A stretch of 64,000 nt of DNA from CALDSL01 sp039810245 (GCA_039810245.1 JBDHWQ010000002.1:1-64000), one strand, 5' to 3'; shown: positions 33,910 through 43,659, counted from the stretch's first letter. The notes: generated by a model not told the origin, from the letters alone. Program-made: numbers and translations.

Positions 33910-34299
33910 TCAAATATGCGCCCGGCGGACATCTCCTGAGATTGCAAGGATGTTCTCTTCCGAGTCACGGAAAAACGCCATCCACAATTCCGTTTCCCCC
34001 ATTAAGGCGATAAAGTGGGGCGCATCCAGGAAGGCTACCCCGCGGCGGTTGAGTGCTTCGTAAGCCGCATGAATATCTTCTACCTTGAAATACAGCACCG
34101 AAGATGCCTTTTTACCGCCTTCACTTTCGGGGCGGCCCAGCATGATACGGATCCCACCGCAGTCGAAAAATGCCAGGCCATTGGAAGTGAAAAGGTACTT
34201 CATCCCTAGCTGCTCACGATAAAATGCGGTTGCCCGCTCAACATCCAGTGCTGGAATGGCAATTTGCTCGATCTGATTCAATCCAAACATACCGTTCAT
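33910..34299 (-). CDS. VOC-family (glyoxalase-fold) protein
   Basis: A 129-residue protein of the vicinal oxygen chelate superfamily: LNQIEQIAIPALDVERATAF and YREQLGMKYLF at the N-terminus, then VLYFKVEDIHAAYEALNRRG and FFRDSEENILAI at the C-terminus, the two beta-alpha-beta-beta-beta units. The usual metal ligands are His or Gln near the start (here QIAIP instead of HV) and a Glu near the end. Substrates range from methylglyoxal to antibiotics and aromatic diols, so function is open. It is 45 nt beyond the sensor kinase gene on the same strand. Confidence 0.85.
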   Translation of the reverse strand: MNGMFGLNQIEQIAIPALDVERATAFYREQLGMKYLFTSNGLAFFDCGGIRIMLGRPESEGGKKASSVLYFKVEDIHAAYEALNRRGVAFLDAPHFIALMGETELWMAFFRDSEENILAISGDVRRAHI

Positions 34300-34344
34300 G
34301 ATTTCCTCACTGCTTCATTCTATAGGAAAAGGGTGGCATCGTAT

Positions 34345-35982
34345 TTATGCTCCCAACTGGCTGTGAAACTGCGGCAGGGTGATGATAAAAACGGATCCCT
34401 CTCCCGGTTTCCCTATTGCTTGAATTTTGCCCATGTGGCGCTCAACTATGCGCTGGCAAATCGCCAGGCCTAACCCGCTGCCTTCGAAATTGTTACGCCC
34501 ACTCAGGCGCAGGAAAGGCTGGAAAATGCGCTCGGCCTGCTCCGGTTCAAACCCAATGCCGTTATCTTCCACACGGATTACGATAACCACCGGTTCCTTT
34601 GGATTTGATTTTACCGTACCGTACACGCGCACAACCGGCGTCTGGCCTGGCGGCTGAAATTTTAGCGCGTTAGCCAGCAGGTTTTGAAACAACTGGTGTA
34701 ACTGCAGTGCGTCACCTTCCACCTCGGGAAGTGTCTCAACCGTCACCTGGCTGCCGGTTGAGACAATGCGGCTTTCCAACATCGAGATTACGTCTGCTAG
34801 AATTGTGTTCAAATTTACGCGTACGAAGTTGCCGCCGCGCGTGGTAACGCGGGAAAGCTCCAGCAGGCCATCGACCATCACGCGCATGCGCTCTGCCGCG
34901 CTCACAATGCGTTCCAGCGACTGCCGCGCCTCACCATCACCTGCACCGTCTAACGAGCGGTTGAGGATGCGCGAAAACATCACAATCTTCCGCAGAGGCT
35001 CTTGCAGATCGTGTGAAGCGATAAACGCGAATTCCTCCAGCTCTTTATTACTGCGCTTCAACTGATATTCGTTTTGTTTTTGTTCTTCGATGTCTGTCGC
35101 AGTGCCATACCAGCGCGTGATTGCGCCATACTCGTTGCGCACCGGTATGCCGCGGCTCAGGTGCCAGCGGAACGTGCCATCGCGCATGCGCACGCGGTGT
35201 TCCACCTGGTACATATCGCCGGTCTCCAGGGCGTGCTGCCAGGCATGCGTGGTCTCATCCAGGTCATCCGGGTACACCACCGGCTCCCAGCGCCAGATAT
35301 CGTCCGGCGCTGGAGCAATACCTTCGTATTCCAGGTAGCGGATATTGTAGTAATCTACTGTTCCATCAGGGCGCGCAGTCCATACGAGTTGTGGCATCGA
35401 ATCGGCCAGATCGCGAAAGCGGCGCTCGTTGGCCAGCGCGTGCTGGCTGGTTCCTTCAGGCGTAACACGCCAGCGCGCCTCGCTCTCTTCCCAGGCGCGC
35501 TGCAGGCGGGCGCATTCCTCACGTTCCTGTTCAAATTTTTGCTGTACTGCGCGCAATTGATTATCTATATTTTGTCGGTCAATCGCGCAGGAAATTACCC
35601 GTTCCAGCAGGGAAGCGGTTGTTTCGGCTTTCGTCAGGTACAGCCAGATGCCCGCGCGGATGGCATCGCGCACATCATCGTCATTCTCCTTGCCGGTGTA
35701 CAGGATCATCGGGCCGGAATAGCCCCGCTGCCGGGCTTCCTGCATGAGCAGGATGCCGTTGCGGGCTCCCAGGTCGTAATCCACCAGCACGGCATCATAA
35801 GCATCGCTGGCCATTTCCTGCAATCCGGCATGGTAGCTCGATGCCCACTGCAGGTGGCATTCATGCAGTATCGCATCTTTGAGCAGTTCTTTTACGATCA
35901 GATAATCTTCACGATCATCATCTATCAGCAGGATTTTCCAGGGAATGCGCTGCTGACCGCTAGTTGTAGGAACCGTTTCCAT
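34345..35982 (-). CDS. Hybrid REC-PAS-histidine kinase
   Basis: A 545-residue protein. Residues about 10-135 form a receiver domain with IDDDREDY, phospho-acceptor Asp in VLVDYDLG and Thr/Lys region ILYTGKEN, LTKAET. A coiled coil (about 145-180) leads to a PAS domain (about 190-310; FRDLADSMPQLVWTARPDGT). The HisKA box is FIASHDLQEPLRKIVMFSR and the HATPase has NLLANALKF, VEDNGIGFEPEQAERIFQPF and GSGLGLAIC. It is soluble, so the signal is probably cytoplasmic or relayed to its receiver. The H-box type (HDLQEPL) is common in phytochrome-like and multi-PAS kinases. No dedicated response regulator lies adjacent. Confidence 0.93.
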   Translation of the reverse strand: METVPTTSGQQRIPWKILLIDDDREDYLIVKELLKDAILHECHLQWASSYHAGLQEMASDAYDAVLVDYDLGARNGILLMQEARQRGYSGPMILYTGKENDDDVRDAIRAGIWLYLTKAETTASLLERVISCAIDRQNIDNQLRAVQQKFEQEREECARLQRAWEESEARWRVTPEGTSQHALANERRFRDLADSMPQLVWTARPDGTVDYYNIRYLEYEGIAPAPDDIWRWEPVVYPDDLDETTHAWQHALETGDMYQVEHRVRMRDGTFRWHLSRGIPVRNEYGAITRWYGTATDIEEQKQNEYQLKRSNKELEEFAFIASHDLQEPLRKIVMFSRILNRSLDGAGDGEARQSLERIVSAAERMRVMVDGLLELSRVTTRGGNFVRVNLNTILADVISMLESRIVSTGSQVTVETLPEVEGDALQLHQLFQNLLANALKFQPPGQTPVVRVYGTVKSNPKEPVVIVIRVEDNGIGFEPEQAERIFQPFLRLSGRNNFEGSGLGLAICQRIVERHMGKIQAIGKPGEGSVFIITLPQFHSQLGA

Positions 35983-36108
35983 TATTTGCTCCGCATATTT
36001 GTATGCTCAGAATTTTAGCAGAAGCGCATCAGGCAACCAACAGGAAATATATATTACCGGCGCTACGGCCGGCCTCGCGGTGTTCCATTTTTTTACAAAA
36101 CTGCCGAG

Positions 36109-38094
36109 TTACAGATAGTAATCAAAGTCGTGTTCGGTGCGTATCTTACGCCGGATGACAAAGATATGCGCCGGCAAGGTCTGTGGGTCCAGCTCCACGT
36201 AATTGCGCGCGCCCTGCCACAGGTAGCGTGCATCCGTCAGCAAATCGTGAGCCTGGTAGGGCTGGCGCGGATCCAGATTCAGCGCTTCCAGCGGCAGGTG
36301 GATGAAACCGGCTTGCTTGTAGTGCGGGTCCAGATTAACGACTACCAGCACCTGGTTGCTTTCGTCCACGCTGGTTTTCGAGTAGGCGATAATCTGATCG
36401 TTCTCCACCTCATGGAAACGCAGGTTGTGATTGGCATGAAACGCCGGGTTCTCGTGGCGGATCTGGTTGACCCTGCCGATCAGCACTCGCAGGCTGTCGG
36501 GACGGTCAATATCCCACGTACGGATCTCATATTTTTCCGAGTTCAGATATTCTTCCCGGCCGGGGGCGATTGGGGTGTTGTCACACAGCTCGAACGCGGG
36601 ACCATAGATGCCGTAGCTGGGCCCGAGCGTGGCTGCCAGCACAAAGCGCGAGAGGAATGCCGGCCGTCCGCCAAACTGCAGGAACTCCGTCAGGATATCC
36701 GGCGTGTTGGGCCACAGGTTCGGCCCGGTATATTCGCGTACCTCGGTTTGCGTCAGCTCTGTCAGGTATTGGGTCAGTTCCCACTTCGTATTGCGCCACG
36801 GGAAGTAGTTATAGCTCTGGGTAAATCCGCGCTTGGCCAGGCCGTATAGCGCGCGAGGCCGGGTGAATGCTTCTGCCAGGAAGATCGCTTCGGGGTAAGT
36901 TTGTTTTACTTCTTTGATCAGCCACTCCCAGAAGGGGAATGGCTTGGTGTGCGGATTATCGACGCGGAAAATCTTTACACCCTGCTCGGCCCAGAAAACT
37001 ACCACGCTTTTTAATTCTTCCCACAACTCGCGCCAGGCTTCGGTTTCAAAGTTGAACGGGTAAATATCCTGGTACTTTTTGGGCGGATTTTCGGCGTACT
37101 GAATCGTGCCATCTGGCCGCTGCAAGAACCACTCCGGGTGTTCGCGCACATATGGGTGATCCGGAGCGCACTGGAAGGCAATATCCAACGCGATTTCGAT
37201 TTGATACTGCCGGGCGGTAGCCACCAGGTGGCGGAAATCGTCCAGTGTGCCCAGCTCGGGGTGGATGGCCTTGTGCCCGCCTTCCGCCGCACCGATTGCC
37301 CACGGGCTGCCGGGGTCATTGGCGCTGGCGGTGGTGGTGTTATTTTTGCCCTTACGAAAGCTCCGGCCGATCGGGTGGATGGGCGGCAGGTACAGTATGT
37401 CAAAGCCCATCGATGCGATATAAGGCAGTCGCGCTTCCACATCCCGGAACGTGCCATGTTTTCCGGGATCAGTAGAGCACGAGCGTGGGAACAGCTCGTA
37501 CCACGCGCCAAAGCGCGCCCGTTCGCGGTCCACCACGATTTCCAGCTCGCGCTCGTACGTGCTCACGAATTTGCGCACCCCGTGCTCGCCCATCAGCCGT
37601 ACCAGCTCTGGGGATAACGCCTGCCGGAGAGCATCGGTTTTGCCATTGCGTAGCATTTCCGCGTATGTCGACAACCTTTGAGCGTCTGCGCCATCTGTCG
37701 CCGAGGCGGCTTCATCCACCAGCGCCGCGCCGATCTGCAGGTCAACAGTCACATCCTGCCCGGCGCTGACGCGTTTAGCCAGGTCGCGGCTCCAGGTTTT
37801 GAAGTGATCTACCCAACCTTGCACCGTGTAGCGGTATATCCCCAATTCCTCAACGGTGAAGCTCGCGTTCCAGCGGTCGTTGCCCAGCGCTATCATCGGC
37901 ACACTCAACCAGCCGCTTTCCCCTTCACGGCAGTACAGCAAGGCCGCTGAAAGAGCATCGTGTCCGTCGGTGAGTATGTCCGCTTCGACCGTGACGGTAT
38001 CACCGATGATGCGTTTGATTGGAAAGCGCCCACCATCAATCTGCGGCGTGACACCCTCGATAATCACACGGCTGCGGCCTTCATTCACTGGCAT
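36109..38094 (-). CDS. glgE: Alpha-1,4-glucan:maltose-1-phosphate maltosyltransferase
   Basis: A 661-residue GH13 subfamily 3 enzyme that transfers maltosyl units from maltose-1-phosphate to glucan ends. The start at 38094 follows GGAGGGTTTC; a longer frame overlaps the next gene. Nucleophile Asp379 lies in KIFRVDNPHTKPF and the acid/base Glu408 in IFLAEAFTRP, matching the spacing of Streptomyces GlgE (394/423). It has an N-terminal S domain with YTVQGWVDHFKTWSRDL and the motif YELFPRS. It follows glgM by 16 nt, so the two form a synthesis pair: GlgM makes maltose-1-P, GlgE polymerises it. Confidence 0.96.
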   Translation of the reverse strand: MPVNEGRSRVIIEGVTPQIDGGRFPIKRIIGDTVTVEADILTDGHDALSAALLYCREGESGWLSVPMIALGNDRWNASFTVEELGIYRYTVQGWVDHFKTWSRDLAKRVSAGQDVTVDLQIGAALVDEAASATDGADAQRLSTYAEMLRNGKTDALRQALSPELVRLMGEHGVRKFVSTYERELEIVVDRERARFGAWYELFPRSCSTDPGKHGTFRDVEARLPYIASMGFDILYLPPIHPIGRSFRKGKNNTTTASANDPGSPWAIGAAEGGHKAIHPELGTLDDFRHLVATARQYQIEIALDIAFQCAPDHPYVREHPEWFLQRPDGTIQYAENPPKKYQDIYPFNFETEAWRELWEELKSVVVFWAEQGVKIFRVDNPHTKPFPFWEWLIKEVKQTYPEAIFLAEAFTRPRALYGLAKRGFTQSYNYFPWRNTKWELTQYLTELTQTEVREYTGPNLWPNTPDILTEFLQFGGRPAFLSRFVLAATLGPSYGIYGPAFELCDNTPIAPGREEYLNSEKYEIRTWDIDRPDSLRVLIGRVNQIRHENPAFHANHNLRFHEVENDQIIAYSKTSVDESNQVLVVVNLDPHYKQAGFIHLPLEALNLDPRQPYQAHDLLTDARYLWQGARNYVELDPQTLPAHIFVIRRKIRTEHDFDYYL

Positions 38095-38110
38095 GAAACC
38101 CTCCGTTGGT

Positions 38111-39322
38111 TTACAGGCTGCGGTACAGCTCCAGCGTGCGCTGTGCAATCGCGGTCCAGCTAAAGTGATCTTCGACGCGCTTGCGGCCATTGCGCCCAAA
38201 TTTTTCCCGCAGCGCTGGGTCCAGCGCCACGCGGTTGATGCCTTCAGCCAGCCCGCGCGAGAATGCGGCCGGGTCTACCGGGTCGAATGTTCCAGGTTTA
38301 AGCTGCAGGTCCACCAGGACACCGGTTTCTTCCGGCACCACCACTTCCGGGATGCCGCCTACGGCCGAGGCCACCACCGCTGTTTCGCATGCCATGGCTT
38401 CCAGGTTGATAATGCCAAATGGTTCGTACACTGAGGGGCAGCAGAAGACCGATGCGTGCGAGTAAAATTGGATCACTTCGTCGCGGGGCAGCATCTCGCG
38501 GATCCAGATGACACCGGGACGGTTCTTACTGGCAGCTTCCACACCTTCGGCCATTTCCCGGCCGATCTCAGGGGTATCCGGTGCTCCGGCGCACAGCACC
38601 ACCTGGATAGATGGGTCAATATGCTGGATAGCGTGCACCAGGTGGATAATGCCCTTTTGGCGCGTTACCCGGCCCACGAACAGCACAAATGGCTTGCTCG
38701 GGTCTACCCCGCGCTTTTCCAGTGCATCTGAGGCCGGATTCTTGCGATACTGCTGCAGATCTATGCCGTTATGGATAACATGCACTCTGGCCGGATTGAC
38801 GGTGGGAAAACAGCGCAATACGTCATTGCGTGTTTCCTGTGACACGGCAATCACCGCATCCGCCTGGGTGAGACCGTTCTGCTCGATCCACGAGCTGAGA
38901 TGGTAGGCGTTACCAAGCTGTTCCACTTTCCACGGTCGCAGCGGCTCCAGGGAATGCGTGGTGAGCACAAAGGGAATGCCCCACAACTTTTTGGCCAGGA
39001 AACCGGCGAACTGCACGTACCAGGTATGAGAATGCACCACGCTGGCGTCCAGATAGTCGCGCGCCATTTCCAGACTGCGATACATTGCATCCAGCGCGCC
39101 ACCATACCTGGGGTCGGTGTTCTTCTTTGCATCCGCCCAGGGAGAGTAACCGCGCACCGTCAGGTTGTGAGTCTCTACTTTTTGGTCGCCAAAGCAGCGC
39201 ACCTCTACCGGGACGAATTTCGCCAGCTCCCGGCTCAGGTATTCGACGTGCACGCCGGCGCCCCCGTAAATGCTGGGGGGATACTCATTGGTGAACAACG
39301 CTACCTTGCTGATGTCTGCCAT
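38111..39322 (-). CDS. glgM: GT4 glycogen synthase/maltose-1-phosphate synthase (GlgA/GlgM)
   Basis: A 403-residue GT4 enzyme. The N-terminus NEYPPSIYGGAGVHVEYLSR and the E-x7-E region FCCPSVYEPFGIINLEAMAC are those of actinobacterial GlgA/GlgM, which joins ADP-glucose to glucose-1-phosphate to give maltose-1-P. VLFVGRVTRQKGIIHLV is the nucleotide-side motif. The gene is directly upstream of glgE, which supports the GlgM function; a plain glycogen synthase with a similar sequence is the alternative. GGAGGGTAC precedes the ATG. Confidence 0.92.
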   Translation of the reverse strand: MADISKVALFTNEYPPSIYGGAGVHVEYLSRELAKFVPVEVRCFGDQKVETHNLTVRGYSPWADAKKNTDPRYGGALDAMYRSLEMARDYLDASVVHSHTWYVQFAGFLAKKLWGIPFVLTTHSLEPLRPWKVEQLGNAYHLSSWIEQNGLTQADAVIAVSQETRNDVLRCFPTVNPARVHVIHNGIDLQQYRKNPASDALEKRGVDPSKPFVLFVGRVTRQKGIIHLVHAIQHIDPSIQVVLCAGAPDTPEIGREMAEGVEAASKNRPGVIWIREMLPRDEVIQFYSHASVFCCPSVYEPFGIINLEAMACETAVVASAVGGIPEVVVPEETGVLVDLQLKPGTFDPVDPAAFSRGLAEGINRVALDPALREKFGRNGRKRVEDHFSWTAIAQRTLELYRSL

Positions 39323-39390
39323 TGTACCCTCCTGCCACTCCCGTGGTGAAACCGCCTGTTCACTGCAAGATCATAGCGTGCGGCAGGCAG

Positions 39391-41037
39391 TTAATCGCTA
39401 CGCGCCAGGCTCTTGTAAGCGCGGATCAACCCATTGGTGGACGAATCATGTGCCAGCTCGCGCTCTTCCAGCAACTCCGGCAGGATGGCTTTGGCGAGCT
39501 GCTTGCCCAACTCCACGCCCCACTGGTCGAACGAGTTAATGTTCCAGATCACACCCTGCGTGAATATCTTGTGCTCGTACAGGGCGATCAACATACCCAG
39601 CACTTCCGGTGTCAGTTTTGGATACAGGAATGAATTGGTCGGCCGGTTGCCGGGAAACGTTTTGGATGCAACCAGAAGCTCCAGATGCTCGCCGCTGACG
39701 CCTTGCTGCATCAGCTCCGCGCGCGCTTCTTCCGGCGTCTTGCCTTTCATCAGCGCTTCGGTTTGCGCCAGGAAGTTGGAGATCAGCGTAGGGTGATGCT
39801 CGCCCAACGGATTCTGGCTTTGCGCCGCCGCCAGGAAATCACACGGGATCAGCTTTGTCCCCTGGTGGATAAGCTGGTAGAAAGCGTGCTGGCCGTTGGT
39901 GCCGGGCTGGCCCCAGATAACCGGCCCTGTGGAATACTCCACCCATTCGCCCTGGCGGTTTACGCTCTTGCCATTACTTTCCATATCTCCCTGTTGAAAG
40001 TAAGATGGAAAGTGCATTAGATACTGGTCATACGGTAGGATTGCGTGGCTCTCAGCGCTAAAGAAATTGTTGTACCATATGCCTAACAGTCCCATTACCA
40101 CCGGGATATTATGCTCAAACGGTGTGCTGCGGAAATGCAAATCCGCCTGGTGCGCTCCACTCAAAAGTGCCTCGAAGTTGTTCATTCCCAGGAATATGGC
40201 AATGGAAAGCCCGATGGCCGACCACAGTGAGTAACGCCCACCGACCCAATCCCAGAACTCAAACATGTTGGCCGTATCGATACCGAATTTGCTCACTTCC
40301 TTCGCGTTGGTAGACATGGCAGCGAAGTGCTTTGCAACCGCCTTTTCGTCTTTCGCGTGCGCCAGGAACCATTTACGTGCCGAATGCGCGTTGGCCATGG
40401 TTTCCTGCGTGGTAAACGTCTTGGATGCCACAAGGAACAGAACCGTCTCCGGGTCCACCTGCTTAAGCGTTTCTACCAGGTCGGTGCTGTCGACGTTTGA
40501 GACGAAGTGCGCGCGCAGGCCGGGCTGGGCGTATGGTTTGAGCGCTTCACATACCATCTTGGGGCCTAAATCGGACCCGCCAATTCCGATATTGACCACA
40601 TCGGTGATGCGCTTGCCGGTGTACCCCTTCCATTCTCCCGTACGTACGGCTTCGCTGAAAGCGCGCATCCGGGCCAGCACGCGGTTGACTTCGGGCATCA
40701 CATCCTTGCCATCGACATAGATAGGCGTGTTCGCGCGGTTACGCAGTGCCACGTGGAGAACCGCGCGATCTTCGGTAATGTTAATCTTTTGCCCGGTAAA
40801 CATGGCTTCGATCCAATCGTTCAGCTTCGCCTGCCGCGCCAGTTCGAACAGCAGCCGCATGGTTTCCTGTGTGATGCGGTTCTTGGAGTAATCGAACAGG
40901 ATGTCGCCGGCGCGCAGAGAAAACCGTTCAAACCGCTGCGGGTCGGCAGCAAACAGATCGCGCATATGCACATCTTGACTTTCCTGGTAGTGCTGGATCA
41001 GCGCGCGCCAGGCAGAAGAGGTATTCGCTTGGGTCAT
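39391..41037 (-). CDS. pgi: Glucose-6-phosphate isomerase
   Basis: A 548-residue phosphoglucose isomerase of the long (bacterial/eukaryotic) class. FSLRAGDILFDYSKNRIT, GIGGSDLGPKMV, and QPGTNGQHAFYQLIHQGT are the family signatures, with the catalytic His and the Lys near the C-terminus. It interconverts glucose-6-P and fructose-6-P in the cytoplasm. It lies 68 nt upstream of glgM on the other side of it, same strand order pgi-glgM-glgE, and is divergent from tal. Together these join glycolysis, the pentose phosphate route and glucan synthesis. Confidence 0.97.
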   Translation of the reverse strand: MTQANTSSAWRALIQHYQESQDVHMRDLFAADPQRFERFSLRAGDILFDYSKNRITQETMRLLFELARQAKLNDWIEAMFTGQKINITEDRAVLHVALRNRANTPIYVDGKDVMPEVNRVLARMRAFSEAVRTGEWKGYTGKRITDVVNIGIGGSDLGPKMVCEALKPYAQPGLRAHFVSNVDSTDLVETLKQVDPETVLFLVASKTFTTQETMANAHSARKWFLAHAKDEKAVAKHFAAMSTNAKEVSKFGIDTANMFEFWDWVGGRYSLWSAIGLSIAIFLGMNNFEALLSGAHQADLHFRSTPFEHNIPVVMGLLGIWYNNFFSAESHAILPYDQYLMHFPSYFQQGDMESNGKSVNRQGEWVEYSTGPVIWGQPGTNGQHAFYQLIHQGTKLIPCDFLAAAQSQNPLGEHHPTLISNFLAQTEALMKGKTPEEARAELMQQGVSGEHLELLVASKTFPGNRPTNSFLYPKLTPEVLGMLIALYEHKIFTQGVIWNINSFDQWGVELGKQLAKAILPELLEERELAHDSSTNGLIRAYKSLARSD

Positions 41038-41303
41038 AAAATCATCCCTTCTCTGGACAGAGCGATCTTGTCCAGGCGGTGATTGAAAGGTTCTTCATTT
41101 CGGCGGATTATCTTTATTATAACGATTCCCGCCGGAAGCGAGTTCGTTTTCATGAATGGAAGATCACCGCGCTGCTTTCTAATGATGATATGCACCTGGT
41201 TCTTTTCGGCCGGCTCACCCATATTTGGTAGAATAAAGGGTGACGACCAGAATATCGAACGGCCTTTGCTGCCGTACCAGGTAAGAGAAGGGATGATGTG
41301 CAC

Positions 41304-42425
41304 ATGAACACGATACAGGAGTTATTTCAGGCAGGTCAATCGATCTGGTATGACAATATCCAGCGCGGCCTGCTCAACAATGGTGAGATGGCTGGAATGA
41401 TCAACCGCGGTGAAATTCGCGGGGTAACCTCGAACCCGACCATCTTCATGAACGCCATCACCAAATCGCATGATTACGATTCAAGCCTGCAGCCGTTGAT
41501 CCATAGCGGGCTGGACAACGAAGCAATTTTCTTCAGTCTGGCTGTAGAAGACATTCAGGCCGCTGCCGACCTTTTCCGCCCGCTGTATGACCAAAGCAAC
41601 GGCGGGGATGGCTACGTAAGCCTGGAGGTCAGCCCGTATCTGGCCAATGACACACGCGCCACGCTTGAGCAGGCCAAACAGCTCTGGCAGCGTGTCGACC
41701 GCCCGAACCTGATGATAAAAATTCCCGCCACGCGGGAAGGTATTCCTGCCATCACAGCGGCCATCGCTGCCGGGCTGAATATCAACGTCACGCTCATCTT
41801 CTCCCTCAAGCGTTACGCGGCGGTGATGGATGCCTATCTGACCGGTCTTGAACAGCGCGTCGCCGCCGGCCAGCCGGTGGACAGGATCGCTTCGGTTGCA
41901 TCTTTCTTCGTTTCGCGCGTTGATACCAAAATAGATGCCCAACTAGAAAAACGAATCGAAGCTGGTGGACCGCAGGCCGTGACCGCCAAAAGCCTGCTGG
42001 GCAAGGCTGCTATTGCCAATGCCCGCCTGGCGTATGATGAATACAAGAAAGTGTTCACGTCCGAACGATTCCTCGCGCTCAAAGCCCGGGGCGCGCGCGT
42101 CCAGCGACCGCTGTGGGCATCTACCAGCACCAAGAACCCGGCCTACCGTGACGTGATGTACGTGGAAGAGTTGATCGGTCCGGATACAGTCGATACTGTG
42201 CCGCCGCAGACCCTGATCGCTTTCCTCGATCATGGCCGGGTGCGCCCCAGCCTGGAAGAAGACCTGGAAGGCGCGCGCTTGGCGCTGGCTCAGCTTGAAT
42301 CCCTGGGAATTTCGATGGATGTGGTTACCCGAGAGCTGGAAGAAGAAGGTGTAAAGTCCTTCTCGGATGCCTTTACCACGCTGCTCCAGGCGGTTGAATC
42401 GCGTCGCGCGCCGGCTGCCGCGTAG
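41304..42425 (+). CDS. tal: Transaldolase (long, mycobacterial-type)
   Basis: A 373-residue transaldolase. NTIQELFQAGQSIWYDNIQR and RGVTSNPTIFMNAI at the N-terminus and the Schiff-base Lys in LMIKIPATREGIP are typical of the class with Pgi-linked actinobacterial forms. ATG 41304 is preferred because the protein then starts like its relatives; GTG 41298 nearer to the AGAGAAGGG site is an alternative. It transfers a dihydroxyacetone unit between sedoheptulose-7-P and glyceraldehyde-3-P. It is divergent from pgi and ends just before a 36-bp perfect palindrome. Confidence 0.95.
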   Translation: MNTIQELFQAGQSIWYDNIQRGLLNNGEMAGMINRGEIRGVTSNPTIFMNAITKSHDYDSSLQPLIHSGLDNEAIFFSLAVEDIQAAADLFRPLYDQSNGGDGYVSLEVSPYLANDTRATLEQAKQLWQRVDRPNLMIKIPATREGIPAITAAIAAGLNINVTLIFSLKRYAAVMDAYLTGLEQRVAAGQPVDRIASVASFFVSRVDTKIDAQLEKRIEAGGPQAVTAKSLLGKAAIANARLAYDEYKKVFTSERFLALKARGARVQRPLWASTSTKNPAYRDVMYVEELIGPDTVDTVPPQTLIAFLDHGRVRPSLEEDLEGARLALAQLESLGISMDVVTRELEEEGVKSFSDAFTTLLQAVESRRAPAAA

Positions 42426-42443
42426 GCGCAGGATCTCGAATAT

Positions 42444-42479
42444 TCGCAAGAACCTGCCCACGTGGGCAGGTTCTTGCGA
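42444..42479. repeat. 36-bp perfect palindrome after tal
   Basis: The palindrome is perfect over 18 + 18 bases with no spacer (centre 42461/42462). It falls in the gap between tal and the esterase gene, ending 12 nt before the esterase ATG. The absence of a loop and of a T-run makes it an unusual terminator; as DNA it is a long symmetric site. Confidence 0.85.
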
Positions 42480-42491
42480 GGAGCGCCAGCT

Positions 42492-43406
42492 ATGAAACGC
42501 CAACTGCTTAAGCTCCTATTCGCATTTCTCAGCCTGGCTGCCATCCTGGCCCTTGCCCTGGTGATCACCTTCCGCCTGCTCAACCGCACCAACGGCAGCC
42601 TGATTTCCAATGGCGAGAAGCGCACCTATCTACTGTACGTGCCCGCCAGCTATGATCCGTCTACGCCCACGCCATTGGTGATCAGCATCCATGGGTATGC
42701 TGAATGGCCGGCGCACCAGATGCAGACCAGCCGCTGGAATGACCTGGCCGACCGGAATGGCTTCCTTGTGGTATATCCATCCGGAACGCGCTTTCCCATG
42801 CGCTGGCGAACTTCCGGAGAGCCGGGCAGCGCGCAGGACCCGGCCATTGATGTTGACTTAATCGCAGATCTCATTGCGCTGATCCAGCGCGATTACAATG
42901 TTGACCCGTGGCGAATTTATGCCAACGGGCTCTCGAACGGTGGTGGTATGTCGTTTTTGCTATCATGCGAGCTGGCGGATCAGATTGCCGCGGTGGGCAT
43001 GGTTTCGGGGGCCTATCTGTATTCGTGGGAACGCTGCCGGCCGGCCCGGCCAGTGCCTGCCGTAATCTTCCACGGTACGGCGGATGAAATTGTGCCGTTT
43101 GAAGGTGGCCCATCTCGCGCTTTTGATGTTGATTTTCCGGTCGTCCGCGACTGGGTGAGTGAGCTTGCGCTACGCAATGGCTGCAGCGGCAGCCCGCTGG
43201 AGCTGCCGATCACTGGCGCGGTCACTGGTACGCGCTACCAGGCCTGTAACGCCGACGTGGATTTTTATGTAATTCAGGGCGGTGGCCATACCTGGCCGGG
43301 TGGCGTGCCGCTGCCGCAGTGGATTGCCGGATTGACCAGCAAAGATGTGGACGCCACTGCCCTGATGTGGAACTTCTTTCAGGCTCACCCATTGCCACAA
43401 AAATGA
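42492..43406 (+). CDS. LpqC/PHB-depolymerase-like secreted esterase
   Basis: A 304-residue alpha/beta hydrolase of the PHB depolymerase/feruloyl esterase type. A hydrophobic N-terminal helix (LLFAFLSLAAILALALVI) exports or anchors it, then RTYLLYVPASYDP, VISIHGYAEWP, the nucleophile Ser in ANGLSNGGGMSF, an Asp in FHGTADEIVPFEG and the His in QGGGHTWPG. Cysteines near 165-185 and 245 may form a disulfide, fitting an extracellular enzyme. ATG 42492 follows GAGGAGCGCC. The ester substrate (lipid, polyester, plant ester) is not known. Confidence 0.85.
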   Translation: MKRQLLKLLFAFLSLAAILALALVITFRLLNRTNGSLISNGEKRTYLLYVPASYDPSTPTPLVISIHGYAEWPAHQMQTSRWNDLADRNGFLVVYPSGTRFPMRWRTSGEPGSAQDPAIDVDLIADLIALIQRDYNVDPWRIYANGLSNGGGMSFLLSCELADQIAAVGMVSGAYLYSWERCRPARPVPAVIFHGTADEIVPFEGGPSRAFDVDFPVVRDWVSELALRNGCSGSPLELPITGAVTGTRYQACNADVDFYVIQGGGHTWPGGVPLPQWIAGLTSKDVDATALMWNFFQAHPLPQK

Positions 43407-43489
43407 GGCATTGGTGAAAAGAGGAGACCGGCGTACTATTTTGTCGGGATTACGCTTTCTGGCCTGTTCCCTGATTGTATGATGTGACC

Positions 43490-43649
43490 GTATTAACACT
43501 TCAATTGAGCTGGTAATGGCGTGATGCAGGTGCGCGAACCCGGTGATCCCGGTGATCAACACGATCAGCGCAATCTGGCCTACCGTTTCGCGCACTCCGG
43601 TGATGCGCCAGGACACCAGCCCCATCAGCCAGCCTGCGCGGCAAAACAT
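43490..43649 (-). pseudogene. Relic of a formate/nitrite transporter (FNT) family protein
   Basis: A minus-strand stretch encodes GWLMGLVSWRITGVRETVGQ then ALIVLITGITGFAHLHHAIT and SSIEVL, which matches the C-terminal part of FNT-family permeases. The N-terminal two thirds are missing; a neighbouring terminator of the RRM gene occupies the place where they would lie, and the open frame continues as unrelated sequence to 43170 inside the esterase. It is a truncated, probably non-functional fragment. Confidence 0.7.
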
Positions 43650-43659
43650 CGACAGCCAT

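Noticed and set aside
41034..41303. An 89-residue frame between pgi and tal
   Set aside because: Antisense to the promoter region and to start codons on both sides; no domain.
42871..43225. Minus-strand frames inside the esterase gene
   Set aside because: They are shadows of the coding frame; only 43490-43649 shows true homology-like sequence.
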